DNA of 64,000 bases from Strigops habroptila (lineage: Eukaryota; Chordata; Aves; Psittaciformes; Psittacidae). The notes under the pieces were generated by a model. That model ran no database searches. It was not told the DNA's origin and saw only the letters and a list, made by a program, of their open reading frames with translations. Positions 32,311 to 41,869 of this stretch are shown one piece after another (within the stretch, counting starts at the first letter, position 1; each line of letters starts with the position of its first letter). The translations under genes and the position numbers were made by a program. The stretch covers positions 62,001-126,000 of the forward strand of contig NC_044289.2 of the NCBI RefSeq assembly GCF_004027225.2. The letters are read 5' to 3'.

Positions 32311-32314
32311 CAAG

Positions 32315-33147
32315 GTATGCCATGCTCTGGGGACAGGGCACCTCATTTGAGACAGGTTCCTGCCTGTAGCACGCTCTCTGCTGAGCACACCCCGCTCTCT
32401 GCCCACACTCACAAGTGTCTCCTAGAACCTTTGCACTTCCCCTGCAGCAGCGACACCTCACTCCAGGAGGTTCCTGCATTCTCAAGGCTCAGGGATGGTT
32501 CCTGCATTCCAGGCAAGTTTGGGTGGTGCAGGCAAGGGAGACAGGAAGGTCGGCTCATGGAGTATGATGAACAGTGCTCAGGCACCCCCAGAAGTGGGCA
32601 TTCCCCATGTGCCACGCTGAGGCATGTTCCCATGAGGGAAACTTCTCAGATAGCCTCTGGTTTATGCAGGGTCTGCAGCCACACTCCAAGGGACACCTAC
32701 TCCTCCTCCACCTAGGAACATCAACCGCGCTCCATTGCTGGGCTCAGTCTTGGTTGTAAGGATTTGTTAAAGCTCTGAACCATCACCTTGCTTCTTGCTG
32801 ACTTCCCTCCACCCTCTCTCACCTCCCTACACACTGCTCATTGCCAATAGTAGCTAACTGAAGAGTTAAGCAGCTCTCAAGGCTTTCCTCAGGGGGTGAC
32901 AATGTTTCTCCATTCACCACGGATGTGTTCTAGAAAGGCCACTTGAGGAAACCCATCCAGATGTGTGAGGGGAGGACTTCCCTGAGGACCTCTGTGCTCT
33001 TGCAGGTCTGAGTGCTTTTGCACTTAGGCTCCAGGAGTTCATTTGGTGCCATTCCTTTGGGGTTCATTTCTTGAAACAGAAAGCTTTGGGCTGATCTGGA
33101 TTCCTCCGAGGTGGCCTATTGTTCCACAGCACTTCTTGGTGCTGAGA
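32315..33147. repeat. Left arm of the palindrome (partner 40880-41700, inverted)
   Basis: For example, TTTGTTAAAGCTCTGAACCATCACC at about 32763 is the reverse complement of 41244-41268, quoted here only by its first bases. No gene is seen. The right-arm partner is described separately. Confidence 0.8.
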
Positions 33148-33152
33148 AACTT

Positions 33153-33446
33153 ATCATAGTATCATAGAATCATAGAATAGTTAGGGTTGGAAAGGACCTT
33201 AAGATCATCTAGTTCCAACCCCCCTGCCATGGGCAGGGACACCTCACACTAAACCAAGGCTCTCTCCAGCCTGGCCTTGCACACTGCCAGGGATGGAGCA
33301 TTCACAACTTCCTTGGGCAACCCATTCCAGTGCCTCACCACCCTCACTGTAAAGAACTTCTTCCTTATATCTAATTTAAACTTCCTCTGTTTAAGTTTGA
33401 AGCCATTACCCCTTGTCCTACCACTACACTCCCTAATGAAGAGTCC
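33153..33446 (-). mobile_element. CR1 LINE 3' end with target duplication AACTT
   Basis: Starts ATCATAGTATCATAGAATCA, the reverse of CR1 terminal octamers, and continues GGTTGGAAAGGACCTTAAG and CCAACCCCCCTGCCATGG. It is flanked by AACTT at 33148-33152 and 33447-33451. The paralogous site near 40876-40881 has a single uninterrupted AAGTT on the plus strand, so this CR1 landed after the duplication. Confidence 0.92.
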
Positions 33447-34378
33447 AACTTGATTTCTTTAAAGTTATTGCTATCATTCGCTCTTACTTGACAAGGTAGC
33501 TCTAACTGCACCGTGGGTAACCTCTGGCAGGAAGCTGCTTCTCTCTTTGCTGACTGTTATCATTTACCGGCAACAGCTGTCTCCTGAGAGGAATGCTTCT
33601 TTCTATGGGTACCTGGAGAGATCATTCTTGCGCTGTGAGGAGGCTGTCCTGTGAGGCCTGTCAGACTTGCTCATACTTCTTCACCATCAGAGCTGCTTCC
33701 CATGGAACCTCCTGGATCAGTCCCCAAGCAACTCCAAGTCTTCTCCTCTGGAGTCCAGAGTCTCTTCTCTGCTGCCGGCCTTCCTCATGTCCTTTGGCAT
33801 CTGAGTCCCCACTATTGCATGCTCATGACAGCCAAGGCTGACATTGATGGACACATCCAGGCCAGCTTTTCCTTGGTGGCCAGGAGCAGATCCAGGGGAG
33901 CATCACGCTTGTTGGCCTGTCTTGCATCTGTGTTGAGAGGTTGTCCCAAGACCGTCCAGACTGTTGCACCCTGTTGCTTTGCCTGGCCAGTGAATGCCGG
34001 GGCAATTCCAGTTCCATAGGAACCTGCTCATTAACCTGGAGACTTCCCCAAGTGCTGACAAAAGACCTTTTCTGTTTCCCCTCCCTGATCAAGTAGTTTG
34101 TAACTGTGAGCACAATGTGCCTCTTACCGACTCCTCTGATCCTCAGTGACAAAAGCCAACCCAACCTGTTGCCTGTCACAGAGAGGACCTCCAGAAATCC
34201 AAGCTTCCCCTTCATGCAGCAGGCATCCACCCTCTTCATCCTTCTTGCCTCCATGCTACACTATGAGAAACCAAGACACCATTTTATAGACAGCATCGGT
34301 CACTTTTCCAGCCTCACCAGGGTTGGTGTGAGGTTCCCATCAGAGTCTGCCCGGGCAGAGATGCCCTTGGGCAGAACC
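33447..34378. repeat. Palindrome arm and junction to OR4 5' flank
   Basis: 33452-33840 is the inverted partner of 40480-40875. 33940-34260 matches 7330-7640 and 46040-46360 in direct orientation and 28080-28410 inverted, while 33945-34060 also matches 40263-40378 inverted. 34290-34382 matches the OR3 5' flank near 25690-25780, inverted. It is a mosaic of duplicated pieces with no gene. Confidence 0.7.
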
Positions 34379-34382
34379 CTGC

Positions 34383-35054
34383 TGTTAGCCGAGAGAAGAA
34401 CACATAACCACTCTAAGGAGGTTATATGTGGTGCTTTATTTCGAGGCCCCGGGAACCAAGGGTACGCACCCAAATCTGGTTTCAAAGACCGTCACAACCG
34501 CCCGGAATTTATCCTACTGAAATTTCACAATCTAATGTATATTCAACAGGTTACATCCTCCTCTCATACATATGTATTTATAAATTGCATCATCTCCTGA
34601 TTACATCATCAGTTGTTTCTGCGCTTGCGCAGCCCCCTTCTGGTGGTCGTCAGGATGGAGTAAGTAGTCTTCCTCAGATGAAGTAAGATGTCTTCCTCGC
34701 TATGTCCTTTTTACCTTTTAGAGTCCTGGATAAATCCCAACGATTGTGCTTGCGCCAGTATTCTTCTCTCTCTCCTTGACTGGTTCTTAGTATACAACTC
34801 TGTTTCTTAACACAATTAAAAGTTCTACTTGAATAATCTTTAAAGTACTGTTCCTACCAAACCATCACCTTATAAGGATATCGCTTGAATAGTCTCATAA
34901 ATCTACGTCCACATCCTAGGTACTAGGCCTTTCTGACCTAGTAACAAACTTAACAAAACACAAATCAACCAAATCAGTAAGGCTAAATACTATATATATA
35001 TATTGATTAAAACTTGATTAAACTTCTGTTAATCAAACGTTATGATTTCTAACA
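34383..35054 (-). mobile_element. Solo LTR, ERV1-like, with target duplication CTGC
   Basis: TGTTAG...CTAACA, 672 bp, the same family as 31609-32310. It is flanked by CTGC at 34379-34382 and 35055-35058. The empty site is visible in the OR3 5' flank near 25700-25712 (CCCGGCAGCAGGG on the plus strand). Confidence 0.9.
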
Positions 35055-35789
35055 CTGCTGCCGGGAGGGGTGTGCAGGGCAGAGCTGAGCACACAGCCCA
35101 TGGGATGGGCTCTGGCAGCACTGAGAGGGAGCAGAGCTGGGCACAGAGCAGCAGCTCCTGGCAGGGACAGCTCCAGGCAGCAGAGCCATGGGCAGGGAGT
35201 GGGGAGAAAGTGCAGCCCAGGCCTGGGGAGGCTGCCTTCAGGCAGCTCTCTTGGTGTCTGGCACTGGAGGTGGCTGCTGGCCGTGCTCTGCTGGGCAAGG
35301 AGCTGACTGTCTCTCTAGAACATCTCCTCTGCAGTTCCCTGCCTGTCTGCTCTGCCTGCCCTGCTGGGCTTGAGACCTGCCCCCAGACAGGCACAGCTCT
35401 CCCGCAGGGTCCTCGCAAGTGTGGAGCCTTCCCTTGGGGGTCAGCACTCTGCACTCAGAGTCATTTGCTTCTGCTGCCAAGGGATGTGTCCTGCTCTGTC
35501 TATCACACTTTCTCCTACTGTTCTCCTGACTTTGCACTAAAGCAATGACAGCAAAGCCCTTTTATCTGTCCTGTCCTGGCGCTCTTCACATTTCACTCAC
35601 AAAAATAGAATTCCTAAAACTAAAAAAAGAATTTGGCAGATATGAATGTAGGGGGAGGGGGAAAAATGCCCTTGGGAGCCACATTGCTTCTCCGAGCGCA
35701 CTCAGCCACCAGCACCAGAAACAGGAAAATGCGCTTGAACATGGGGGTGCCTGTGGAAAATTTAGTAGTTCTTCTCTGAAAGGTCTGTT
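35055..35789 (+). repeat. 5' flank of OR4, copy of the OR3 5' flank
   Basis: 35055-35380 is the inverted partner of 25400-25710. The rest is more diverged, with an A-rich run near 35620. No gene is seen. Confidence 0.65.
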
Positions 35790-35822
35790 CTAACTTGTCA
35801 CTGCCTGTTCCTCCTTCAACAG
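35790..35822 (+). other. Candidate branch point and 3' splice site before the OR4 coding exon
   Basis: CTAAC at 35790-35794, a pyrimidine tract, and TTCAACAG ending at 35822, 29 bp before the ATG. Confidence 0.55.
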
Positions 35823-35851
35823 TGGAGGAGCTCCATAAGAGGAGGCAGCAG

Positions 35852-36890
35852 ATGCCCAACAGCATCGCCATCACCCATTTCCTCCTCCTGCCATTCGCAG
35901 ATATGCGGAAGCTGCAGCTCTGGCACTTCTGGCTCTTCCTGGGCATCTCCCTGGCTGCGCTCCTGAGCAATGTCTTCATCATCACCAGCACAGCCTGCGA
36001 CCAGCACCTCCACACCACCATGTATTTCTTCCTGCTCAGCCTCTCCCTCCTGGACCTGGGCTGCATCTCCATCACTGTCCCCAAATCCATGGCCAATTTC
36101 CTCTGGGACACCAGGGCCATCTCCTACACAGGTTGTGCTGCACAGGTCTTCTTTTTCATCTTCTTTATTGGTGCAGAGTATTCTCTCCTCACTGTCATGT
36201 CCTATGACCGCTACGTGGCCATCTGCAAGCCCCTGCACTACGGGACCCTCCTGGGCAGCAGAGCTTGTGTCCACATGGCACAGCTGCCTGGGGCACTGGG
36301 TTTCTCAATGCTCTGCTGCACACAGCCAATACATTTTCACTACCCCTCTGCTGAGGCAATGCTGTGGAGCAGTTCTTCTGTGAAATCCCTCAGATCCTCA
36401 AGCTCTCCTGCTCACATTCCTACTTCAGGGAAGTTGGGCTTCTTGTAGTTGGTTTCTGTTAAGCGTTTGGGTGGGTTTTTTCATTGTGGGTTCCTATGCA
36501 CAGATCTTCAAGGCCATGCTGAGGATCCCCTCCGAGCAGGGACGCCACAAAGCCTTTTCCACATGCCTCCCTCACCCAGCTGTAGTCTCCCTGTTTGTCA
36601 GCACTGCCATGTTTGCCTACCTGAAGCCCCCCTCCATCTCCTCCCCATCCCTGGATCTGGCGAATGCAGTGCTGTACTCGGTCGTGACTCCAGCAGTGAA
36701 CCCCCTCATCTACAGTCTGAGGAACCAGGAGCTCAGGGATGCTGTGAGGAGGCTGTTGACTGGCTGTGTTTCAGCAGCCATAGACTGCCTGCTTTCCTCT
36801 GCAAAGGTTCCCATTGTAGGTCATTGCCATGGGCATGATGCTGCCGCCATCACAAAGCCGTGGTGGTCACTGTGGAGATGCCCATTGTGA
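35852..36890 (+). pseudogene. Olfactory receptor pseudogene, family 14-like (OR4)
   Basis: The ATG at 35852 opens a good N-terminal half: TM1, TM2, LLDLGCISIT, TM3 and an intact DRYVAIC. A 1-bp loss near 36280 (in HMAAAA) shifts the frame, so the predicted product ends at 36448. In the original frame a TGA at 36352-36354 matches the second OR3 stop, and a TAA replaces TTA near 36459. TM6-TM7 ([25 protein letters not shown]) are kept in another frame. A further 1-bp loss removes the normal stop and extends that frame to 36890. Confidence 0.95.
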
Positions 36891-37030
36891 CGGAGGCCCC
36901 CACGGTGAGCGTGGGCTATTTAAGGAGCAAGAGCCCTGCAGTAAACAGTGCAGACGAGACCCCTCCGTCGCGAGGCTGCATCTCCCCGGGCTACCCTGCG
37001 CATCCAGGTACGTGTTCTTTGACTTTTCAA
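36830..37030 (+). promoter_or_regulatory. Promoter-like segment with TATTTAAG and a splice-donor-like site
   Basis: TATTTAAG is at 36917-36924. About 83 bp later CATCCAG is followed by GTACGTG (36 intron-side bases from 37008). The block has an inverted copy at 62345-62585 in which both elements are conserved (TATTTAAG at 62486-62479, donor GT at 62395-62394). It resembles a core promoter plus noncoding first exon, but no downstream coding exon is seen in either place. Confidence 0.35.
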
Positions 37031-37099
37031 TCCTAGTTTAGTGTTTGCTTGAAACACGTTGTGGGTGTGTGCTCTAAAGGGAGGAGAAGCTGTCAGTAG

Positions 37100-37330
37100 A
37101 TGTGCTGGTGCCATCCCAGCTGGAGGAGCAGGGGAGAGGTGAGGAGGAGGCCCTGGGCTTGTTCATGTGCTTGGAGCTCAGCTCTGCCTGCAGAGGTGCT
37201 GGGGGCGAAGCAGAAGCCTTGTGTGTGCAGGAGCTGCTGGTGTGAGAGGTGCTGAGAAGGTGTCAGGGCAGGAGCAGCCCCTGGGCAATGCAGCTGCTGG
37301 TGCTGTCACTGGTAGCCCTGTGCCGAGCAT
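37100..37330 (+). repeat. Degenerate tandem repeat, copy of part of 23430-23720
   Basis: GGAGGAGCAGGGGAGAGGTG, CTGCAGAGGTGCTGGGGG and CAGCTGCTGGTGCTGTCAC, in the same order as near 23450-23600. The long minus-strand open frame across it (37178-37906) is low in recognisable content and is not called. Confidence 0.5.
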
Positions 37331-38214
37331 TCCAGAAGGCACCATGTGAGCTGTTGGGTTCCAGCAATGGAAGCCCTCCAGGCTCTGTGGAAGGCAGCTG
37401 TGTCCCTCACAGACTAAGGCAAAGGCCGCTGATGCCCACCGGGAATTCTGGCAGACGAGAGGAATGTTGAGGCTCCGCCAAGGATCTGGGAAGAGCGTTG
37501 GCCATTGTGTAAGGAGGAGGAGGCCCGGGCAGGTACCGCCGATGCCTGCAAACACCCGCCAGGCATTCCAGAAGGTGGGAAGGAGCTGGTGGGCTCTGGC
37601 CACACCTGCGCAATCCTGACTGCGGCAATGCCCGCGGGAGCCCCTGTGCTCCCACGGCAACAGTGCCAGGACAGGAGCTGTTGCTGGGCCTCCCCTGCCC
37701 TTGGCAAGCACTGCTCCAGCCCCAGCAACACTCGGGAGCTGCGCTTCCTCAGCCAAATAATGCTGCTTCCAGCTCCATGCCCATCCAAAGAGCCGTGCTC
37801 CGAGAGTGCAAATGTCCAGCCCCTGCTGCCACAGCAAAGGGGCCAGGACAGGGTCAGTGTTTAAACCCAGCCAGGAACTCAGCACCAGCAGCCGCTCACT
37901 CAGCATGCGGGTGGGATGGGGAGGAGAATGGGACCAATGTAAAACCCACGGGTAGAGATGAGAACAGGTCAGGAACTAAAAACAAAGACAATGCAATATT
38001 AGTATTCTTGTTATTAATAAGAATGGAAACAAGAAGGGGAGAGATATGGAACCAAAAGGGGAAAGAAAACACCAATAGGCAGCAGTGATGCCCAGTACAA
38101 TTGCCCAGCACCTGCTGAGCGACACCTAGCCCGTTTCGAGCAGCGACCCATCCCTTCTGGGTGACTCCCCCCAGTTTCTATGGCCTGAGGTGTCATGGGC
38201 CCACCGGGCTGAAA
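37331..38214. other. Intergenic, no gene recognised
   Basis: GATTCCAGAAGG-like phrases (GCATTCCAGAAGG at 37327 and 37563) recur. 37880-38100 is purine-rich. The window's palindrome centre, about 37.1 kb, is just to the left. The 62-kb copy of the surrounding DNA lacks about 37065-38480, so this stretch is an insertion here or a deletion there. Confidence 0.5.
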
Positions 38215-38322
38215 AGCATTTATATTAGAGTGTATAATTTAGAATACTAATATAGATATATAAACATTTCTATTATAATTATATATAATAATCACATTTT
38301 ATTATAAATTATTATAAAAAGA
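38215..38322. repeat. AT-rich low-complexity tract
   Basis: About 100 bp composed mainly of TATAT, TTATAA and TTATTATAA. Confidence 0.8.
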
Positions 38323-38324
38323 AG

Positions 38325-38400
38325 TTCGGGTTAGAGTTAGGGTCAGGAACAGGGGTTTCACTCAGGGATGGGGTTTAGGGTTTCCGGTTAAGGTTTGATT
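38325..38400 (+). repeat. Degenerate telomere-like repeats
   Basis: GGGTTAGAGTTAGGG, later GGGTTTAGGGTTTCC and GGTTAAGGTTT: interrupted TTAGGG-like units. It may be an eroded interstitial telomeric tract or simple G/T-rich DNA. Confidence 0.4.
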
Positions 38401-38584
38401 TAGGCCACGGCATCACGGCAGGGAGGGGATGAGGACTTCAGGAGTTTGAGGGATACCACTGCTGTTTTGCGGGCTCTGAGGATATTTTAGGGTGTCCATT
38501 GGGTGTTGTGCGGGTGGTTTGGGGTTTTTTTGAGGTGTTTCAGGGGTGTTTCTGGGTGCTATGGGGCTGGTTTAGAGTGGTCCA

Positions 38585-38945
38585 CTAGAGCAGGCTCCAA
38601 GCCCCTGTGTCCAACCTGGCCTTGAACACTGCCAGGAATGGGGCAGCCACAGCTTTGCTGGCCACTCTGTGCCAGTGTCCCACCACCCTCACAGGGAAAA
38701 ATTCCTTCCTAAAGTCTGATCTAAATCCCTCCTCTTTCAGCTTAAAGCTGTTCCCCCTTGTCCTGTCACTGCACACCCTTGTAAGAAGCCCCTCTCCAGA
38801 TTTCTTGTAGGCCCTGTTTAGGTATGGGCTTAGTAAGGCCTCACTGGAGCCTTCTCTTCCCCAGGCTGAGCACCCCCAGCTCTCTCAGCCTGTCTTCATC
38901 AGAGACGTGCTCCAGGCCTTGGAGCATCTTTGTGGCCCTTCATAA
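38585..38945 (-). mobile_element. CR1 LINE 3' part
   Basis: GCCCCTGTGTCCAACCTGG to GGAGCATCTTTGTGGCCCTTC, reverse orientation. It has an inverted copy at 61895-62258, including the adjoining GT-rich segment (38485-38585 with 62258-62345). Confidence 0.85.
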
Positions 38946-38966
38946 GGCCATCAGTGTAGGATCTTG

Positions 38967-39240
38967 AGAGAAGAGAGGTTGGAAGGGACCCCAGGAGGTC
39001 TCAAGTCCAACCTGTCAGAAACAGGGTCAGAGCAAGTGGTTCAAGGCTTAATTCAGTCCCAGTTGGAAAACCCCAAGGCCAGAAACTGCACAGCCTCTCT
39101 GGGTGACCTAATGCAGCACTTGCCTCAGCCTATGGGAACAAGGTTTCCTTATGTCCTGGCTGAACCTCTCCTCTGTCACTATCCCCCATTGCCTTTTGTC
39201 CTCCCACCAGGCACCATGGTGAGGAGCCTGGCTCTGTATT
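38967..39240 (-). mobile_element. CR1 LINE 3' part (older subfamily)
   Basis: AGGTTGGAAGGGACCCCAGG, CAGAAACAGGGTCAG and CCTCCCACCAGGCACCATGG. It has an inverted copy at 61615-61885. 39240-39480 is its duplicated neighbour (inverted near 61430-61610). Confidence 0.8.
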
Positions 39241-39479
39241 CTCCATGGCCTCCTTCCCGGTACAGGCAGCCAGTCCCCGACAGCTTTCCCTTCCCAAGAT
39301 CCCAGGTCCCCATCAGCCTTCCCTTCTCCGGGCTGGACAAGCCCAGCTGCCCCAGCCTCTCCCCACAGGCAGTGTGCTCCAGTCCCTGCCTGCCCTGAGG
39401 GCCCCTTGCTAAACCCACTCCTGCTTGCCAATAGCGTTCCTGAATTGGGGCTCTGAAACCTGGATGGAGTATTCCAGAG

Positions 39480-40260
39480 CGTCCCTTCCCTTGTTCTCCC
39501 AGGAGCCCAGCCCAGCTCAGCAGCAGAGGCCCAGCCCAAGTTGGCACTGCGTCTGCCCCTCTGGGCTCCCTCCAGGGCTCCCTGGGGCTCCAGGGGAACA
39601 GCATGGGAAACAGCCTGAAGCAAGCACTGATGTTCCCTCCCTCAGCTGGGAGGAACAATTATTTCTGCAGTGTCATTTTTCTGCTGAGAGACAGAGTTTG
39701 GTCTAAACAAGAAGATTTTGTAGAATCATTGAACCACAGAGGTTGGAAAAGACCCTTAAGATCGAGTCCAACCACTAACCAAACACTGTCAAGTCTACAA
39801 CTGAGCCATGTCCACAAATGCCACATCTCCACGTCTTTTAAATACCTCCAGGGATGGTGGCACAACCACTTCTGTGGGCAGCCTGTTTCTTGTCCCATCA
39901 TTAGACAGGATAGCCAGACTAGGACAGGCAGGGATCTCTTTTACCCCTGCTGAAGGAACAGATTCAGCCTGGTTAGTTCAGGCATCTCCTCCTGGGATTG
40001 TAGCTCTGGGGCTGGAAGGGGACTCAGCTCCCTCCCAGGCTCACCACAAACCCACAGGAGGTGGGATTCCTCCTGCCTCTGGTCAGGTGTTCGTTAAAAA
40101 GGCACCTACATGTGAGCTCCTTGTCTCAGCTCTCACGGTCATTAACAGTGATGGGGGCCAGGAGGGAGGTGTCCAGATGCAAATCTCTGGTGACATTTGG
40201 CATTACAGGGTTGATCAAAGTTACATGCAGGTAATAGTGACAAGTTGAAGATATGTGCAG
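39480..40260 (+). repeat. Second copy of the block C end and its neighbours
   Basis: 39500-39730 matches 26625-26840 and 39740-40260 matches 26890-27370, all direct. It includes the CR1 at 39715-39900 (minus). No gene is seen. Confidence 0.75.
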
Positions 40261-40262
40261 CA

Positions 40263-41869
40263 CTTGGGGAAGTCTCCAGATTAATGAGCAGATTCCTATG
40301 GAACTGGAATTGCCCCGGCATTCACTGGCCAGGCAAAGCAACAGGGTGCAACAGCCTGGAGGGTCCTGGCACAACCTATTAACACAGATGCAGGGCAGGA
40401 CAACAAGGGTAATGCTCCCCTGGACCTGATCCTGGACACCAAGGAAAAGCTGGTCAGGATGTGTCCATCAGTGTCAGCCTAAGCTGTCATGAGCATGCAA
40501 TAGTGGGGACTCAGATGCCAAAGAGCATGAGGAAGGTCAGCAGCAGAGAAGAGACTCTGGACTCCAGAGGAGAAGACTTGGAGTTGCTTGGGGACTGATC
40601 CAGGAGGTTCCATGGGAAGCAGCTCTGATGGTGAAGAAGTATGAGCAAGTCTGACAGGCCTCACAGGACAGCCTCCTCACAGAATAAGAATGTTGTCTCT
40701 AAGTACCCATAGTAAGAAGCATTCCTCTCAGGAGAGAGCTGTTGCCGGTAAATGATAACAGTCAGCAAAGAGAGAAGCAGCACTGGTCTAGCAACTTCAT
40801 GCCAGAGGTTACCCACGGTGCAGTAGAGCTACCTTGTCAAGTAAGAATGAATGATAGCAAAAACATTAAAGAAATCAAGTTTCTCAGTACCAAGAAGTGC
40901 TGTGGAACAATAGGCCACCTCGGGGGAGTCCAGATCAGCCCAAAGCTTTCTGTTTCAAGAAATGAACCCCAAAGGAATGGCACCAAATGAACTCCTGGAG
41001 CCTAAGTGCAAAAGCACTCAGACCTGCAAGAGCACAGAGGTCCTCAGGGAAGTCCTCCCCTCACACATCTTAATGGGTTTCCTCAAGTGGCCTTTCTGGG
41101 ATCCATCAGTGGTGAATGGAGAAACATTGTCACCCCCTGAGGAAAGCCTTGAGAGCTTCTTAACTCTTCAGTTAGTTACTAGTGGCAATGAGCAGTGTGT
41201 AGGGAGGTGAGAGAGGGTGGAGGGAAGTCAGCAAGAAGCAAGGTGATGGTTCAGAGCTTTAACAAATCCTTACAATCAGACCGAGCCCAGCAATGGAGCG
41301 CGGTTGATGTTCCTAGGTGGAGGAGGAGTAGGTGTCCCTTGGAGTGTGGCTGCAGACCCTGCATAAACCAGAGGCTATCTGAGAAGTTTCCCTCATGGGA
41401 ACATGCCTCAGCGTGGCACATGGGGAATGCCCACTTCTGGGGGTGCCTGAACACTGCTCATCATACTCCATGAGCCGACCTTCCTGTCTCCCTCTCCTGC
41501 ACTACCCAAACTTGCCTGGAATGCAGGAACCATCCCTGAGCCTGGAGAATACAGAAACCTCCTGGAGTGAGGTGTCACTGCTGCAGGGGAAGTTCAAAGG
41601 TTCTGGGAGACGCGAGTGCGTGCAGAGAGAGGGGTGTGCGCAGCAGAGAGGGTGCTACAGGCAGGAAGCTGTCTCAAACGAGGTGCGCTGTCCCCAGAGC
41701 ATGGGATACCTTGCACCCAAGGACACCACCTTTCCTTTTGGCTCTTGCCAGGAAGTTCTCAACCCACACCATACCCTTTTCCCACTGCTCTCCCATGGTG
41801 CTTAGTTCTCTGTACTGATGACATCACCCATTGCTCTACAAGCCTCCTGTAGATGGCATTGCTGAGGGA
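40263..41869. repeat. Right arm of the palindrome (partner 31520-34060, inverted)
   Basis: It reads in reverse against 34060-33945, 33840-33452, 33147-32315 and 31608-31525. It lacks the ERV1-like LTR and the CR1 that interrupt the left arm, so it shows the pre-insertion state of both. No gene is seen. Confidence 0.85.

Noticed and set aside
37178-37906. 242-codon minus-strand frame
   Set aside because: It overlaps a degenerate tandem repeat and is not kept in the 23-kb copy of that repeat.
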